Below are positions 8,155-18,153 of a stretch of DNA of 64,000 nt, in pieces; position 1 is the first letter of the stretch; each line of letters starts with the position of its first letter. Under the pieces are notes generated by a model. It saw only the letters and a program-made list of their open reading frames with translations, was not told the origin of the DNA and ran no database searches. A program made the translations under genes and the position numbers. The DNA comes from Stutzerimonas stutzeri (GTDB lineage Bacteria; Pseudomonadota; Gammaproteobacteria; Pseudomonadales; Pseudomonadaceae): assembly GCA_002339675.1 (NCBI GenBank), contig DDKB01000017.1, forward strand, positions 708,327-772,326, given 5' to 3'.

Positions 8155-10044
8155 ATGTCTCAGCCGATCCCCCTCAAGGACCACGAAAAGGACGCCCGCC
8201 TGGTGCGCCAGCGCGTGATCGCGGGCGCCGTACTGGTCGCGGTGCTGATCGGGGCGCTGGTGGCGCGGCTTTACTATCTGCAGGTCATCCAGTACGAGCA
8301 CCACTCGACGTTGTCGGAAAACAACCGGGTGCATGTGCAACCGATCCCGCCCAACCGCGGGCTGATCTTCGACCGCACCGGCAAGATCATTGCCGACAAC
8401 CGGCCGAGCTTCAGCCTGACGGTGACCCGCGAGCGCGCAGAAGACCTGCACAAGACGCTGGAAACGGTCGTCGAGGTGCTGGGGCTGCCACATGAGGAGC
8501 TTGAACTGTTCGAAAAGCGCGTCTTGCAGGGCCGTCGGCCGTTCGAGCCGGTGCCGATCATGTACGAGCTGTCCGAGGAGCAGATCGCTCGGATCGCCGT
8601 GGACCAGTTCCGCCTGCCGGGCGTCGAGGTCGCCGCCCAGCTGGTGCGTCACTACCCGCAGGCCGAGCATTTCGCCCATTCGGTGGGCTATGTCGGACGG
8701 ATCAACGAGGCTGAGCTCAAGCAGCTCGATCCGGTCAACTACAGTGGCACCCACCACATCGGCAAGACCGGGATCGAGCGATTCTACGAACCGCAGCTGC
8801 ACGGCCAGGTGGGTTACGAAGAGGTCGAGACCAACGCCCGCGGTCGTGTGCTGCGGGTGCTCAAGCGCACCGACCCGATACCCGGCAAGGACATCACCCT
8901 GACCCTTGATCTGCAGCTGCAGAAGGCCGCCGAGGCGGCGCTGGCGGGACGTCGCGGCGCCATCGTGGCGCTGCAGCCGGCGACCGGCGAGGTGCTGGCG
9001 ATGGTCAGCGAGCCGAGCTTCGATCCGAATCTGTTCGTCACCGGCATCAGCTTCAAGGCCTACGGCGAATTGCGCGACTCGATCGACCGTCCGCTGTTCA
9101 ACCGGGTGCTGCGCGGCCTGTATCCGCCCGGCTCGACGATCAAGCCGATGATGGCCGTTGCCGGCCTCGACTCAGGCGTGGTCACCGAAGACAACCGGGT
9201 ATTCGACCCAGGGTTCTTCCAGTTGCCCAACGTGAAACACAAATACCGCAACTGGAACCGCGGCGGCGATGGCTGGGTGAACCTGGAAACGGCGATCATG
9301 CGGTCCAACGACACCTACTTCTACGAGCTGGCCCACAAGATGGGCATCGACCGGATGCACGACTACATGAGCCGCTTCGGCATCGGCCAGCGCGTGGCCC
9401 TGGACATGTTCGAGGAGACTTCGGGGCTGATGCCCTCGCGCGAGTGGAAGCGCGCCCGCTACCGCCAGGCCTGGTACCCGGGCGAAACCGTGATCCTCGG
9501 CATCGGTCAGGGCTACATGCAGGCCACGCCGCTGCAGCTGGCCCAGGCCACTGCGCTAATGGCGACCCACGGCAAGTGGACGCGCCCGCACCTGGCCAAG
9601 AGTATCGAAGGCGAGGCCCCAGTTGATCCCGATCCGATGCCGGACATTCAGCTGCGCGATCCGCGCTATTGGGACGCAGCGATCAACGGCATGCAGCAGG
9701 TCCTGCACGGCGCTCGTGGCACGGCGAGAAAGGTCGGCGATACGATGAAATATCGCGCCGCCGGCAAGAGCGGCACGGCGCAGGTGGTCGCCATCAAGCA
9801 GGGCGAGCGCTACGACAGCGGCAAGCTGGCCGAGCGTCACCGTGACCACGCGCTGTTCGTCGCCTTCGCGCCCGTCGACAACCCGCAGATCGCGGTGGCG
9901 GTGATGGTCGAGAACGGCGAGTCTGGTTCAGGCGTCGCTGCGCCGGTCGCCAAGCAGGTGATGGATGCCTGGTTGCTGAACGAGGAGGGTGAGCTGAAAC
10001 CCGAGTATGCGAACCGGCAAGCGGTTGAAGAGGACAAGCCATGA
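8155..10044 (+). CDS. mrdA: Penicillin-binding protein 2 (elongasome transpeptidase)
   Basis: The 629 residues have one N-terminal membrane anchor (about residues 20-42), a dimerisation domain and a transpeptidase domain. The catalytic SxxK is PPGSTIKP (Ser at about 327), and KSGTAQV lies near residue 538. PBP2 cross-links peptidoglycan during lateral wall growth together with RodA, whose start overlaps the stop (ATGA). It is full length with no missing active-site motif. Confidence 0.97.
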   Translation: MSQPIPLKDHEKDARLVRQRVIAGAVLVAVLIGALVARLYYLQVIQYEHHSTLSENNRVHVQPIPPNRGLIFDRTGKIIADNRPSFSLTVTRERAEDLHKTLETVVEVLGLPHEELELFEKRVLQGRRPFEPVPIMYELSEEQIARIAVDQFRLPGVEVAAQLVRHYPQAEHFAHSVGYVGRINEAELKQLDPVNYSGTHHIGKTGIERFYEPQLHGQVGYEEVETNARGRVLRVLKRTDPIPGKDITLTLDLQLQKAAEAALAGRRGAIVALQPATGEVLAMVSEPSFDPNLFVTGISFKAYGELRDSIDRPLFNRVLRGLYPPGSTIKPMMAVAGLDSGVVTEDNRVFDPGFFQLPNVKHKYRNWNRGGDGWVNLETAIMRSNDTYFYELAHKMGIDRMHDYMSRFGIGQRVALDMFEETSGLMPSREWKRARYRQAWYPGETVILGIGQGYMQATPLQLAQATALMATHGKWTRPHLAKSIEGEAPVDPDPMPDIQLRDPRYWDAAINGMQQVLHGARGTARKVGDTMKYRAAGKSGTAQVVAIKQGERYDSGKLAERHRDHALFVAFAPVDNPQIAVAVMVENGESGSGVAAPVAKQVMDAWLLNEEGELKPEYANRQAVEEDKP

Positions 10045-11186
10045 GCGGGACATTCGACCGTACGCTCTCGACCACCGATGTGATGCGCCGGCGCGCAACG
10101 CTGCTGCAGCGCATGCACATCGACGGGGTCCTGTTGCTGCTACTGCTCACCCTGGCGTCCGGGAGCCTGTTCGTCCTCTACTCCGCTGGCGGTCGGAATT
10201 GGGATCTGCTGATCAAACAGGCCACGTCCTACGGTATCGGGCTGGGCGCCATGCTGGTCATTGCGCAGCTGGAACCGCGATTCATGGCCCGCTGGGTGCC
10301 CCTCGGCTACCTGCTGGTGGTCGCCTTGCTGGTGGCGGTGGACGTGGTCGGCTACACGGCGATGGGGGCGACCCGCTGGATCAGCATCCCCGGGGTGATC
10401 CGCTTCCAGCCATCGGAGTTCATGAAGATCATCATGCCGATGACCATCGCCTGGTACCTCTCGGCCCGCTCGCTTCCGCCAGGCATCAAACACACGCTGG
10501 TCAGCCTCGGCATGATCCTTACGCCGTTCGTGCTGATTCTCAAACAGCCCGACCTGGGCACCTCGATGCTGGTGCTGGTGTCCGGTGCTTTCGTGCTGTT
10601 CATCGCCGGGCTGCGCTGGCGCTGGATCCTCGGTGCGGTCGCCGCGCTGGTGCCGGTCGGCGTGGGGATGTGGTACTTCGTGCTGCACAACTACCAGAAG
10701 CAGCGCATCCATACCTTCCTCGACCCGGAGAGCGATCCGCTCGGAACCGGCTGGAACATCATCCAGTCGAAGGCAGCGATCGGCTCCGGTGGGGTATTCG
10801 GCAAGGGCTGGCTACTCGGAACCCAGTCTCACCTGGATTTTTTGCCCGAAAGCCACACGGACTTTATCATTGCCGTGCTCGCCGAGGAGTTCGGCCTGGT
10901 CGGGGTCTGCCTGTTGCTGCTGGTGTACCTGCTGCTGATCTCCCGGGGCCTGATGATCACCGTCCAGGCCCAGACGCTGTTCGGCAAGCTGCTCGCGGGC
11001 GCCCTGACCATGACGTTCTTCGTGTACGTATTCATTAACATCGGAATGGTCAGCGGCCTGCTGCCCGTGGTGGGGGTGCCGCTGCCCTTCATCAGTTTCG
11101 GTGGCACATCGTTGGTGACCCTGCTATCAGGGTTCGGGGTTTTGATGTCGATCCACACCCATCGCAAGTGGATCGCGCAGGTTTGA
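10041..11186 (+). CDS. mrdB: Rod-shape SEDS peptidoglycan glycosyltransferase RodA
   Basis: This 381-residue SEDS protein has about ten membrane segments. Signatures include GATRWISIPGVIRFQPSEFM, LKQPDLGTS and the C-terminal VGVPLPFISFGGTSL. It polymerises lipid II with PBP2. It is translationally coupled to mrdA and followed closely by mltB. Confidence 0.97.
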   Translation: MSGTFDRTLSTTDVMRRRATLLQRMHIDGVLLLLLLTLASGSLFVLYSAGGRNWDLLIKQATSYGIGLGAMLVIAQLEPRFMARWVPLGYLLVVALLVAVDVVGYTAMGATRWISIPGVIRFQPSEFMKIIMPMTIAWYLSARSLPPGIKHTLVSLGMILTPFVLILKQPDLGTSMLVLVSGAFVLFIAGLRWRWILGAVAALVPVGVGMWYFVLHNYQKQRIHTFLDPESDPLGTGWNIIQSKAAIGSGGVFGKGWLLGTQSHLDFLPESHTDFIIAVLAEEFGLVGVCLLLLVYLLLISRGLMITVQAQTLFGKLLAGALTMTFFVYVFINIGMVSGLLPVVGVPLPFISFGGTSLVTLLSGFGVLMSIHTHRKWIAQV

Positions 11187-11197
11187 CTTGGAATAGA

Positions 11198-12223
11198 GTG
11201 AATTTCTTGAATCGATTACCGCGCCGCTGGTTGGCACGCATGCTCTGTGGGGCAAGCCTGTTCGGTGCGTTCGGCCACACGCCGGCGCTTATGGCTGCCG
11301 ACTACGAAGGCGAGAAGGTCGCCGACTTCGTCCGCGAGATGACCCTCGACCACGGCTTCGCCAGTGAGCAGCTGGTGGAAATGCTGGGACAGGCGCAGCG
11401 CAAGCAGGCGATCCTCGATGCCATTTCGCGGCCGGCCGAGCGCGTCAAGCCGTGGAAGGAATACCGGCCCATCTTCCTCACCGAATCGCGCGTCGCGCAG
11501 GGCGTCGACTTCTGGCGCGAAAACGAGGCAGCGCTCGCCCGTGCCGAGCAGGTGTTCGGGGTGCCGGCGCAGGTCATCGTCGCGATCATCGGCGTCGAAA
11601 CCTTCTATGGCCGCAACACCGGCAATTACCGCGTGATTGATGCGCTGTCCACGCTGGGTTTCGATTACCCGCCGCGGCAGGCCTTCTTCCGCCAGCAGCT
11701 CAAGGAATTCCTCTTGCTGGCCCGTGAGGAACAGGTCGACCCGCTGAGCCTGACCGGCTCCTATGCCGGCGCCATGGGGCTGCCGCAGTTCATGCCGAGC
11801 AGCTTTCGCGCCTATGCTGTGGATTTCGACGACGACGGCCATATCGACATCTGGAACAACCCAGTCGATGCCATTGGCAGCGCCGCGAACTATTTCAAGC
11901 AGCACGGCTGGGTCGCCGGCGCGCCGGTCGTGGCGCGTGCTGAGGTCAGTGGCGAGCGGCACGTCGAAGGCCTGACCGAAGGCCTTGAGCCGGTGCTGGA
12001 TGCGGCGCAGTTGCGTGCCCTCGGCTGGCAGTGGCCGCAGCAGGACGGGACGCCGGATGACACCGCCGTGACCGCCTTTCGCCTCGACGGTGCCGACGGC
12101 GATGAATACTGGGTCGGCATGCCCAACTTCTACGTGATCACGCGTTACAACCGCAGTGTTATGTACGCCATGGCGGTGAACCAGCTCGCCGAACAACTGG
12201 CCCAGGCGCGAGGCGACCGATGA
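11198..12223 (+). CDS. mltB: Lytic murein transglycosylase B (MltB/SltB1 type)
   Basis: The 341 residues carry the family-3 transglycosylase domain with catalytic Glu in IIGVETFYGRNTGNY, then GAMGLPQFMPSSFRAYAVD and the EF-hand-like FDDDGHIDIWN. It cleaves glycan strands, producing 1,6-anhydro ends. I prefer the GTG at 11198 (gga five bases upstream), which lies just after the rodA stop; an earlier GTG at 11168 would overlap rodA. An ATG at 11240 is also possible. The N-terminus looks like a plain signal peptide (cut near LMA-AD), not a lipobox. The stop overlaps rlpA (ATGA). Confidence 0.93.
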   Translation: MNFLNRLPRRWLARMLCGASLFGAFGHTPALMAADYEGEKVADFVREMTLDHGFASEQLVEMLGQAQRKQAILDAISRPAERVKPWKEYRPIFLTESRVAQGVDFWRENEAALARAEQVFGVPAQVIVAIIGVETFYGRNTGNYRVIDALSTLGFDYPPRQAFFRQQLKEFLLLAREEQVDPLSLTGSYAGAMGLPQFMPSSFRAYAVDFDDDGHIDIWNNPVDAIGSAANYFKQHGWVAGAPVVARAEVSGERHVEGLTEGLEPVLDAAQLRALGWQWPQQDGTPDDTAVTAFRLDGADGDEYWVGMPNFYVITRYNRSVMYAMAVNQLAEQLAQARGDR

Positions 12224-13200
12224 AAACTCGCTTGCTTGTCTCCGCCGCGCTGGTCGTGCTCGTTGCCGGTTGCTCGTCGCCGTCCCGGCAACCAGACGCG
12301 CCGGCTGCCCCAAGCAGCAACCCCGACGGCTTTGCGCGTCCGCACAAGGACGGCGCCCCCTGGTGGGATGTCGATGTGTCCAAGATCCCTGACGCGACGC
12401 CGATGCCGCACAACGGACCGTTCAAGGCCAATCCGTACACGGTCTTGGGCAAGACCTACTATCCGATCGGGGACGGCAGCCGCTACCGCGCGACGGGCAC
12501 CGCCTCCTGGTACGGCACCAAGTTCCACGGGCAGCCCACCGCCAACGGCGAGAAGTACGACCTGTACGGCATGAGCGCGGCGCACAAGACCTTGCCGCTT
12601 CCTAGCTACGTGCGCGTGACCAACCTCGACAACGGCAAGACCGTGGTGCTGCGCGTCAACGATCGCGGCCCCTTCTATTCGGACCGGATCATCGACCTGT
12701 CCTTTGCGGCGGCGAAAAAACTCGGCTACGCCGAGACCGGGACGGCCAGGGTCAAGGTCGAGGGCATCGACCCCGAGCAGTGGTGGGCCGAGCGAGGCCA
12801 GCCGGTGCCCACGGTGCTGGCGCAGCCGCGGACCGCTGCGCAGACGCAGACGACGGCGTCGCTGTCCCAGCCGGTCGAGCAGTACACGCCACCGCCGGCT
12901 CAGCATGCTGCTGCGGCCGTTCCGGTGCAGCTGGACGACCGGCCAAGCGGCCAGGGCAGCGCCGCGGGTCTGTTTCTCCAGGTGGGCGCCTTTGCCAACC
13001 CGGACGCCGCCGAGCTGCTGCGCGACAAACTCAGCAGCATGACCGGCGCACCGGTGTTCGTCAGTTCCGTGGTTCATCAGCAGCAGGTCCTGCACCGGGT
13101 GCGGCTGGGGCCGATCGATTCGGCGGATGAGGTCGCACGGCTGGAGCAGAGCGTGCGCCTGGCCAACCTCGGGTCGCCACGCCGCGTGCAGGGCGACTGA
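12220..13200 (+). CDS. rlpA: RlpA, septal-ring lytic transglycosylase lipoprotein
   Basis: The 326 residues begin with a lipoprotein signal, MKTRLLVSAALVVLVAGCSS (lipobox VAGC, Cys18). A double-psi beta-barrel spans about residues 90-175 (ASWYGTKFHGQPTANGE, RVNDRGPFYSDRIIDLS). A Pro/Gln/Thr-rich linker is followed by a C-terminal SPOR domain from about residue 246 (GLFLQVGAFANPDAAELL). In P. aeruginosa RlpA cleaves denuded glycans at septa. ATGA coupling to mltB pairs two wall-cleaving enzymes. Confidence 0.96.
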   Translation: MKTRLLVSAALVVLVAGCSSPSRQPDAPAAPSSNPDGFARPHKDGAPWWDVDVSKIPDATPMPHNGPFKANPYTVLGKTYYPIGDGSRYRATGTASWYGTKFHGQPTANGEKYDLYGMSAAHKTLPLPSYVRVTNLDNGKTVVLRVNDRGPFYSDRIIDLSFAAAKKLGYAETGTARVKVEGIDPEQWWAERGQPVPTVLAQPRTAAQTQTTASLSQPVEQYTPPPAQHAAAAVPVQLDDRPSGQGSAAGLFLQVGAFANPDAAELLRDKLSSMTGAPVFVSSVVHQQQVLHRVRLGPIDSADEVARLEQSVRLANLGSPRRVQGD

Positions 13201-13257
13201 ACCGGGCCGCCGCCACCTTTCACACACTTCTTGTCATCACCCACTTCTGAGAGCGCA

Positions 13258-14415
13258 ATGACTACCACCACCTTCGTGCACCGCCTGTTACTTCTCGTCG
13301 TGCTGGCCGTGGCGCCGGCAGCCTGGGCCGAGCCGATCATTCCGTCACCGCCGCAACTGGCGGCCAAGTCCTATGTGCTGATGGACGCCGCGAGCGGCGA
13401 GGTGCTGGTTGAAAATGCCGGCGACGAACGTCTGCCGCCAGCCAGCCTGACCAAGCTGATGACCGCCTACATCGCCACTCTGGAGATCAAGAAGGGTCAG
13501 ATTTCCGAGAGCGACATGGTCACGGTCAGCGAAAAGGCCTGGCGCACCGGCGGCTCACGCATGTTCATTCAGGTCAACACCCAGGTCTCTGTGGGCGACC
13601 TGCTGCACGGCATCATCATCCAGTCCGGTAACGATGCCAGTGTGGCGATGGCCGAACACATCGCCGGCAGCGAGGAAGCCTTTGCCGACCTGATGAACAG
13701 CACCGCGCAGCAGCTGGGCATGACCAACACGCATTTCATGAATGCCACCGGTCTGCCGCACGAAGAGCACTACTCATCGGCCGCCGACATGGCCAAGCTG
13801 GCCCGCGCAATCATTCACGAAGACCCGTCTCACTACGGCATCTACGCGCAGAAGGAATTCTTCTGGAACAACATCAAGCAGCCCAACCGCAACCTGCTGC
13901 TGTGGCGTGACAAGACCGTCGATGGCCTGAAGACCGGCCATACCGACGAAGCGGGGTACTGCCTCGTAGCCTCCGCGCTGCGTGACGGCATGCGTCTGAT
14001 CAGCGTGGTGTTCGGCACCAACAGCGAGCAGGCGCGTGCCGCCGAAACGCAGAAGCTGCTGACCTACGGCTTCCGATTCTTCGAAACCCGAACCTTTTAC
14101 CAGAAAGGTGTGGAGCTGGCGAAGTCGCGCGTGTGGAAAGGCCAGCAGGACCAGGTCAGTGCGGGCCTGGCTCAAGACCTGACCCTGACCCTGCCGCGTG
14201 GCCAGATGGATAAGCTGGAGGCGAGCCTGGTGTTCAACCCTGAACTGACGGCGCCGATCCAGCAAGGCGACGTGGTCGGCAAGGTCGAGGTACGGCACGA
14301 GGGCAAGGTGCTCCAGAGCACCGACCTGATCGCCCTGAGTGCGGTAGAAGAAGGTGGGTTGTTCGGGCGGTTGTGGGATAGCATCCAGCTGTTCTTCTTC
14401 AACCTTTTCAACTGA
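13258..14415 (+). CDS. dacA: D-alanyl-D-alanine carboxypeptidase (PBP5/6 family)
   Basis: The 385 residues have a signal peptide cleaved after AWA (about residue 24). The serine carboxypeptidase motifs are SLTK (Ser63), QSGNDAS and LKTGHT. A C-terminal PBP5-type beta domain ends in an amphipathic anchor (LWDSIQLFFFNLFN). It trims pentapeptide stems in the periplasm. The ATG at 13258 gives a normal signal peptide; upstream in-frame codons do not. In P. aeruginosa the equivalent locus is named dacC, so the symbol is a family label. Confidence 0.95.
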   Translation: MTTTTFVHRLLLLVVLAVAPAAWAEPIIPSPPQLAAKSYVLMDAASGEVLVENAGDERLPPASLTKLMTAYIATLEIKKGQISESDMVTVSEKAWRTGGSRMFIQVNTQVSVGDLLHGIIIQSGNDASVAMAEHIAGSEEAFADLMNSTAQQLGMTNTHFMNATGLPHEEHYSSAADMAKLARAIIHEDPSHYGIYAQKEFFWNNIKQPNRNLLLWRDKTVDGLKTGHTDEAGYCLVASALRDGMRLISVVFGTNSEQARAAETQKLLTYGFRFFETRTFYQKGVELAKSRVWKGQQDQVSAGLAQDLTLTLPRGQMDKLEASLVFNPELTAPIQQGDVVGKVEVRHEGKVLQSTDLIALSAVEEGGLFGRLWDSIQLFFFNLFN

Positions 14416-14474
14416 ACCCGGGAAGCAGGCCTGGCCATCCGCCGGACCTGCTCGCGGATCACGAGTCCGTTGCC

Positions 14475-14759
14475 ATGAGCGAAAGCAAAAGCGAAGCACC
14501 GCCACCAAAGATCGAATTTCCCTGCGAGCGCTACCCGATCAAGGTGATCGGCGATGCCGGCGAGGGTTTCAGTGAGACAGTGATCGAGGTTATCCGGCGG
14601 CACACACCGGACTTCGACGAAACCACCCTGGTCAGCCGCGACAGCCGCAATGGACGGTTCCTCTCTGTACAGGTTCTGATCACGGCGACCAGTGTCGAAC
14701 AACTCCAGGCCATCCACGTCGACCTGCGGGCGACGGGGCGTGTCCACATGGTGCTGTGA
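14475..14759 (+). CDS. ybeD: YbeD/DUF493 family protein
   Basis: This 94-residue ACT-like small protein has FPCERYPIKVIGDAG and a C-terminal RATGRVHMVL. The family lies between dacA and lipB in many gammaproteobacteria, as here. Its role is not established; a regulatory ligand-binding role is proposed from structure. Confidence 0.93.
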   Translation: MSESKSEAPPPKIEFPCERYPIKVIGDAGEGFSETVIEVIRRHTPDFDETTLVSRDSRNGRFLSVQVLITATSVEQLQAIHVDLRATGRVHMVL

Positions 14760-14835
14760 TGCACCGTCGTGCACGGGTGCGCGGCTGGGCGGCCAGTTGT
14801 CCGGCAAGCGGTCATCGCGGTCGGGGAGCTAGGCG

Positions 14836-15492
14836 ATGAGCGCCGCGATACTCGGTGTCCGCGCGCTTGGCCTGGTGGATTACATGACCGCCTGGCAGGC
14901 CATGCAGCGCTTTACCAACGGGCGTGGGCCGGACACCCAGGACGAGATCTGGTTGCTCCAGCATCCTCCGGTCTTCACCCAGGGCCAGGCCGGCAAGGCC
15001 GAGCACCTGCTGCTACCGGGCGACATTCCGGTGGTGCAGGCGGACCGGGGCGGCCAGGTGACCTATCACGGCCCGGGTCAGCTGGTGTGCTACCTGTTGC
15101 TGGATGTCAGGCGCCTTGGCGTTGGCGTGCGCGAGCTGGTCAACCGGATCGAGGGCAGCCTGATCGACCTTCTCGCCGGCTACGGCGTCGAGGCGCTGGC
15201 CAGGCCCGATGCACCGGGCGTTTACGCACAGGGCGCGAAGATCGCCTCGCTCGGTCTGCGTATCCGCAACGGGCGCTCGTTCCATGGCCTGGCGTTGAAC
15301 GTGGACATGGACCTGGAGCCCTTCCGGCGTATCAACCCTTGCGGCTACGCCGGCATGCGCATGACCCAGCTGGCCGATCTGATCGAGGGGCCGGTCGAGT
15401 GGTCAGACGTCAGCGATCGCCTGCGCAACCAGTTGGTGAGGCAGCTCGGCTACGCCGGACAGCGGACCTTGTCGACAGCGATTGATTGCTAG
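14836..15492 (+). CDS. lipB: Octanoyl-[acyl carrier protein]:protein N-octanoyltransferase
   Basis: The 218 residues are the usual LipB length. Motifs are RGGQVTYHGPGQLV, the catalytic Lys in GAKIASLGLRI, and the catalytic Cys in INPCGYAGMRMTQL. It moves octanoate from ACP to lipoyl domains, the step before LipA. lipA lies next door but convergent, so the two pathway genes are on separate transcripts. Confidence 0.97.
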   Translation: MSAAILGVRALGLVDYMTAWQAMQRFTNGRGPDTQDEIWLLQHPPVFTQGQAGKAEHLLLPGDIPVVQADRGGQVTYHGPGQLVCYLLLDVRRLGVGVRELVNRIEGSLIDLLAGYGVEALARPDAPGVYAQGAKIASLGLRIRNGRSFHGLALNVDMDLEPFRRINPCGYAGMRMTQLADLIEGPVEWSDVSDRLRNQLVRQLGYAGQRTLSTAIDC

Positions 15493-15543
15493 CCCCGCGC
15501 CTTGCTCGCTCGGGTTGCCTGAGTCGTCGGAAAGAGGTGGGGC

Positions 15544-15565
15544 GCCTGCGCCGGCAAGCGCAGGC
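15544..15565. terminator. Hairpin between convergent lipB and lipA
   Basis: GCCTGCGC and GCGCAGGC pair perfectly (8 bp) around the loop CGGCAA, midway between two convergent stop codons. A bidirectional terminator is plausible, but no T-tract follows on either strand. Confidence 0.4.
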
Positions 15566-15588
15566 AGGACGCCGCAGGGCGCGGCGCG

Positions 15589-16641
15589 TCAGTTCAGGTT
15601 GAGGGCCGGTATCAGGCTGCTGTCGACTGGCTGGCCCGGGACCGGCACCGGGGCGGCGAGGCCCAGATTGTTCTTCTCGAACACCCGGTCGGCGCGGTAG
15701 CTGGAGCGCACCAGCGGGCCGGCGGCGACTTCCATGAAGCCCTTTTCCAGACCTATGTCGCGCAGGCGGTTAAATTCTTCCGGGCTGACCCAGCGTTTGA
15801 CCGGCAGATGGTTGCGGGTTGGCTGCAGGTACTGGCCGAGGGTGAGGATGTCCACGCCGATGGCGCGCAGGTCGTCCATCGTCTCCAGCACTTCTTCATC
15901 GCTTTCGCCCAGGCCCAGCATCAGGCTGGTTTTGGTCAGCATGTCCGGACGGTGGCGCTTGGCGTGCTCCAGCACGCGCAGGGTCTTTTCGTAGCCGGCA
16001 CGCGGGTCGCGCACCTCGCGGGTCAGGCGCTTGACCGTCTCGACGTTCTGCGCAAAGACCTCAAGGCCTGAGTCCGCTACGCGTTCGATGGCTTGCAGAT
16101 CACCGTCGAAGTCCGGGGTCAGCGCCTCTACCACTACCTGCGGGGTGCGCTGCTTGATGGCGCGCACACAGGCGGCATAGTGCGCAGCGCCGCCGTCGTC
16201 CAGGTCGTCGCGGTCCACCGAAGTCAACACGATATAGCGCAACGCCATCAGCTCCACCGACTTCGCGGTGTTCTGCGGCTCCTCCAGATCCAGCCAGCCG
16301 TTGGGATTGCCGGTATCCACTGCGCAGAAGCGGCACGCCCGGGTACACACCGAGCCCATCAGCATGATGGTCGCGGTGCCGTTGGACCAGCATTCGCCCA
16401 TGTTTGGACAGTGGGATTCCTGGCACACGGTGCTCAGCCGATGCTCGCCGACATTGCGCTTGACGGCTTCGAAGCGGCTGCCGGTTGGCGCCTTGACCCG
16501 CAGCCACTTGGGCTTGGGTTCGAATACCTGCGGTTCGCTGGAGGCGCGGCGCTTCTGCCCGTCCTTGATTGCGGTGATGCCCTGGTTGGTGCGGAATTTT
16601 TCGCCGCTGGCGACGGTCTTGGGCTGGGCTGTATCGGACAT
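15589..16641 (-). CDS. lipA: Lipoyl synthase
   Basis: This 350-residue radical-SAM enzyme inserts two sulfurs into octanoyl-lipoyl domains. The SAM-cluster motif is CTRACRFC, and the auxiliary cluster cysteines are in CQESHCPNMGEC. The C-terminal RSSYRADRVFE supplies the conserved RSSY serine. It has normal length and an intact N-terminal extension. Confidence 0.97.
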   Translation of the reverse strand: MSDTAQPKTVASGEKFRTNQGITAIKDGQKRRASSEPQVFEPKPKWLRVKAPTGSRFEAVKRNVGEHRLSTVCQESHCPNMGECWSNGTATIMLMGSVCTRACRFCAVDTGNPNGWLDLEEPQNTAKSVELMALRYIVLTSVDRDDLDDGGAAHYAACVRAIKQRTPQVVVEALTPDFDGDLQAIERVADSGLEVFAQNVETVKRLTREVRDPRAGYEKTLRVLEHAKRHRPDMLTKTSLMLGLGESDEEVLETMDDLRAIGVDILTLGQYLQPTRNHLPVKRWVSPEEFNRLRDIGLEKGFMEVAAGPLVRSSYRADRVFEKNNLGLAAPVPVPGQPVDSSLIPALNLN

Positions 16642-16785
16642 CGGCTTATTGGGCTCCGCTAGAGGCTCCGTGGACGAGGCGGCTTGTGGCCGCCGCGCAG
16701 TTTATCACAGGCACTGACCGTACCGTCTGACTGGCAGGCGTGCTGCGGTTGTCCGGGCGCTGCGCTAGGGCTTTCCATGGCTCTG

Positions 16786-18093
16786 CTAGGGCGCTGCGCG
16801 CAGCCGGCCCAGCAATTCCTGCGTCGGATGTCCGTCTGCCGGCCAGCCCAGCCGTTGCTGAAAGCCGCGTATCGCATTGCGTGTATTGGCGCCGATGATG
16901 CCGTCTGCCGCGCCGGGATCGAAGCCCTGCCCGAGCAGGCGTTCCTGCAACTCGACACGTTCCGAGCGACTCAGTGGCAGCTCGCCACGCGGCCAGCTGC
17001 CGCTCACCTGGCCTGCACCCTCGAATCGTTCCGAAAGCAGGCCGATTGCCAGAGCATAGGACGATGAATTGTTGTACCGCAGTATCGCGCGGAAGTTGTC
17101 CAGAATGATGAATGCAGGCCCGCGGTAGCCGGCAGGCAGCAACAGGCTGGCCATCGCTTCATCGTTACCGGACGGAATGCCGGCCAGGCCTGCGCGGCGC
17201 CATTCACCAAGGGACTTGCGAATACCGGCGTCGGCCAATGCGTAATCGAAATCGTCCGGTAGGCTGACTTCGAAACCCCAGGGCTCGCCGGCTTTCCAGC
17301 CCGAGGCTTGCAGGTAGTGCGCGGCGGAGGCGAGGGCATCGGCAGGACTGTTCCAGATGTCGCGCCGGCCATCGCCATCGAAGTCGACCGCGTGGGTGTT
17401 ATAAGTCGTCGGGATGAACTGGGTCTGACCCATCGCGCCGGCCCAGGAACCGCGCAGCTGTTCAGGCGGAACGTCGCCATGGGCAAGAATCTGCAGGGCC
17501 GCCAGCAGCTGATCCTTGGCGAAGCCCGGACGCCGCCCTTCATGTGCCAGAGTGGCTAGCGAACGAATCACTGATTTGTCGCCCTGGATCTGGCCGAAGC
17601 TGCTTTCCAGACCCCAGATGGCGACCAGTGCGTGGCGGTCGACGCCATAACGCGCCTCGATGCTGTCTAGCGTCCGCGCATGTTCGTCGAGCAATCGTTT
17701 ACCCCCGCTCACGCGCGTTTTCGACAGTGCTCCGTCGAGGTATTGCCAGATCGGGCGACTGAATTCGGGCTGGCTGCGATCCGCTGCGACCACGCTGGGG
17801 TCCGGCGTGATGCCTGCGAACGCCCGGTCGAATACCCCTTGCGAAATACCGGCTGCCAACGCCTCGCGACGGAACGATTCGCGCCAGGCCTCGAAGCTCG
17901 GTTGCTCCGCGAGCGTCTCGGGCCCATCGGGCGCTGCCGATGGCTGGGGCTGCTGTGGCTGCACCGCGGTTGCTGGCGCCTGGACGGTGCTAGCGCCTGA
18001 GGAGGGCTCGGCTGCGCAGGCCACTACGATGCTCAGTGCCGAACCGGCAATCAGGGTACGCAACAGCAGGACGGGAACGAAGGTGTAAAGCAT
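16786..18093 (-). CDS. MltB-type lytic murein transglycosylase with C-terminal peptidoglycan-binding domain
   Basis: The 435 residues resemble SltB2/SltB3-type enzymes. The N-terminus contains a likely lipobox (SIVVACAAE) followed by an Ala/Pro/Gln linker. The transglycosylase domain has catalytic Glu in IWGLESSFGQIQG, then GAMGQTQFIPTTYNTHAVD and FDGDGRRDIWN. The last 60 residues form a PG_binding_1 domain (LLGQGFDPGAADGIIGANTR). The ATG at 18093 is used; a GTG at 18102 is possible and no strong ribosome site distinguishes them. It is the second MltB-family enzyme in the window but carries an extra wall-binding module. Confidence 0.92.
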   Translation of the reverse strand: MLYTFVPVLLLRTLIAGSALSIVVACAAEPSSGASTVQAPATAVQPQQPQPSAAPDGPETLAEQPSFEAWRESFRREALAAGISQGVFDRAFAGITPDPSVVAADRSQPEFSRPIWQYLDGALSKTRVSGGKRLLDEHARTLDSIEARYGVDRHALVAIWGLESSFGQIQGDKSVIRSLATLAHEGRRPGFAKDQLLAALQILAHGDVPPEQLRGSWAGAMGQTQFIPTTYNTHAVDFDGDGRRDIWNSPADALASAAHYLQASGWKAGEPWGFEVSLPDDFDYALADAGIRKSLGEWRRAGLAGIPSGNDEAMASLLLPAGYRGPAFIILDNFRAILRYNNSSSYALAIGLLSERFEGAGQVSGSWPRGELPLSRSERVELQERLLGQGFDPGAADGIIGANTRNAIRGFQQRLGWPADGHPTQELLGRLRAAP

Positions 18094-18153
18094 GCACCAC
18101 ACTCGGCAGGACGTCGGCAGGTGACATTATCACGCTTTGATGAGAATGACTTT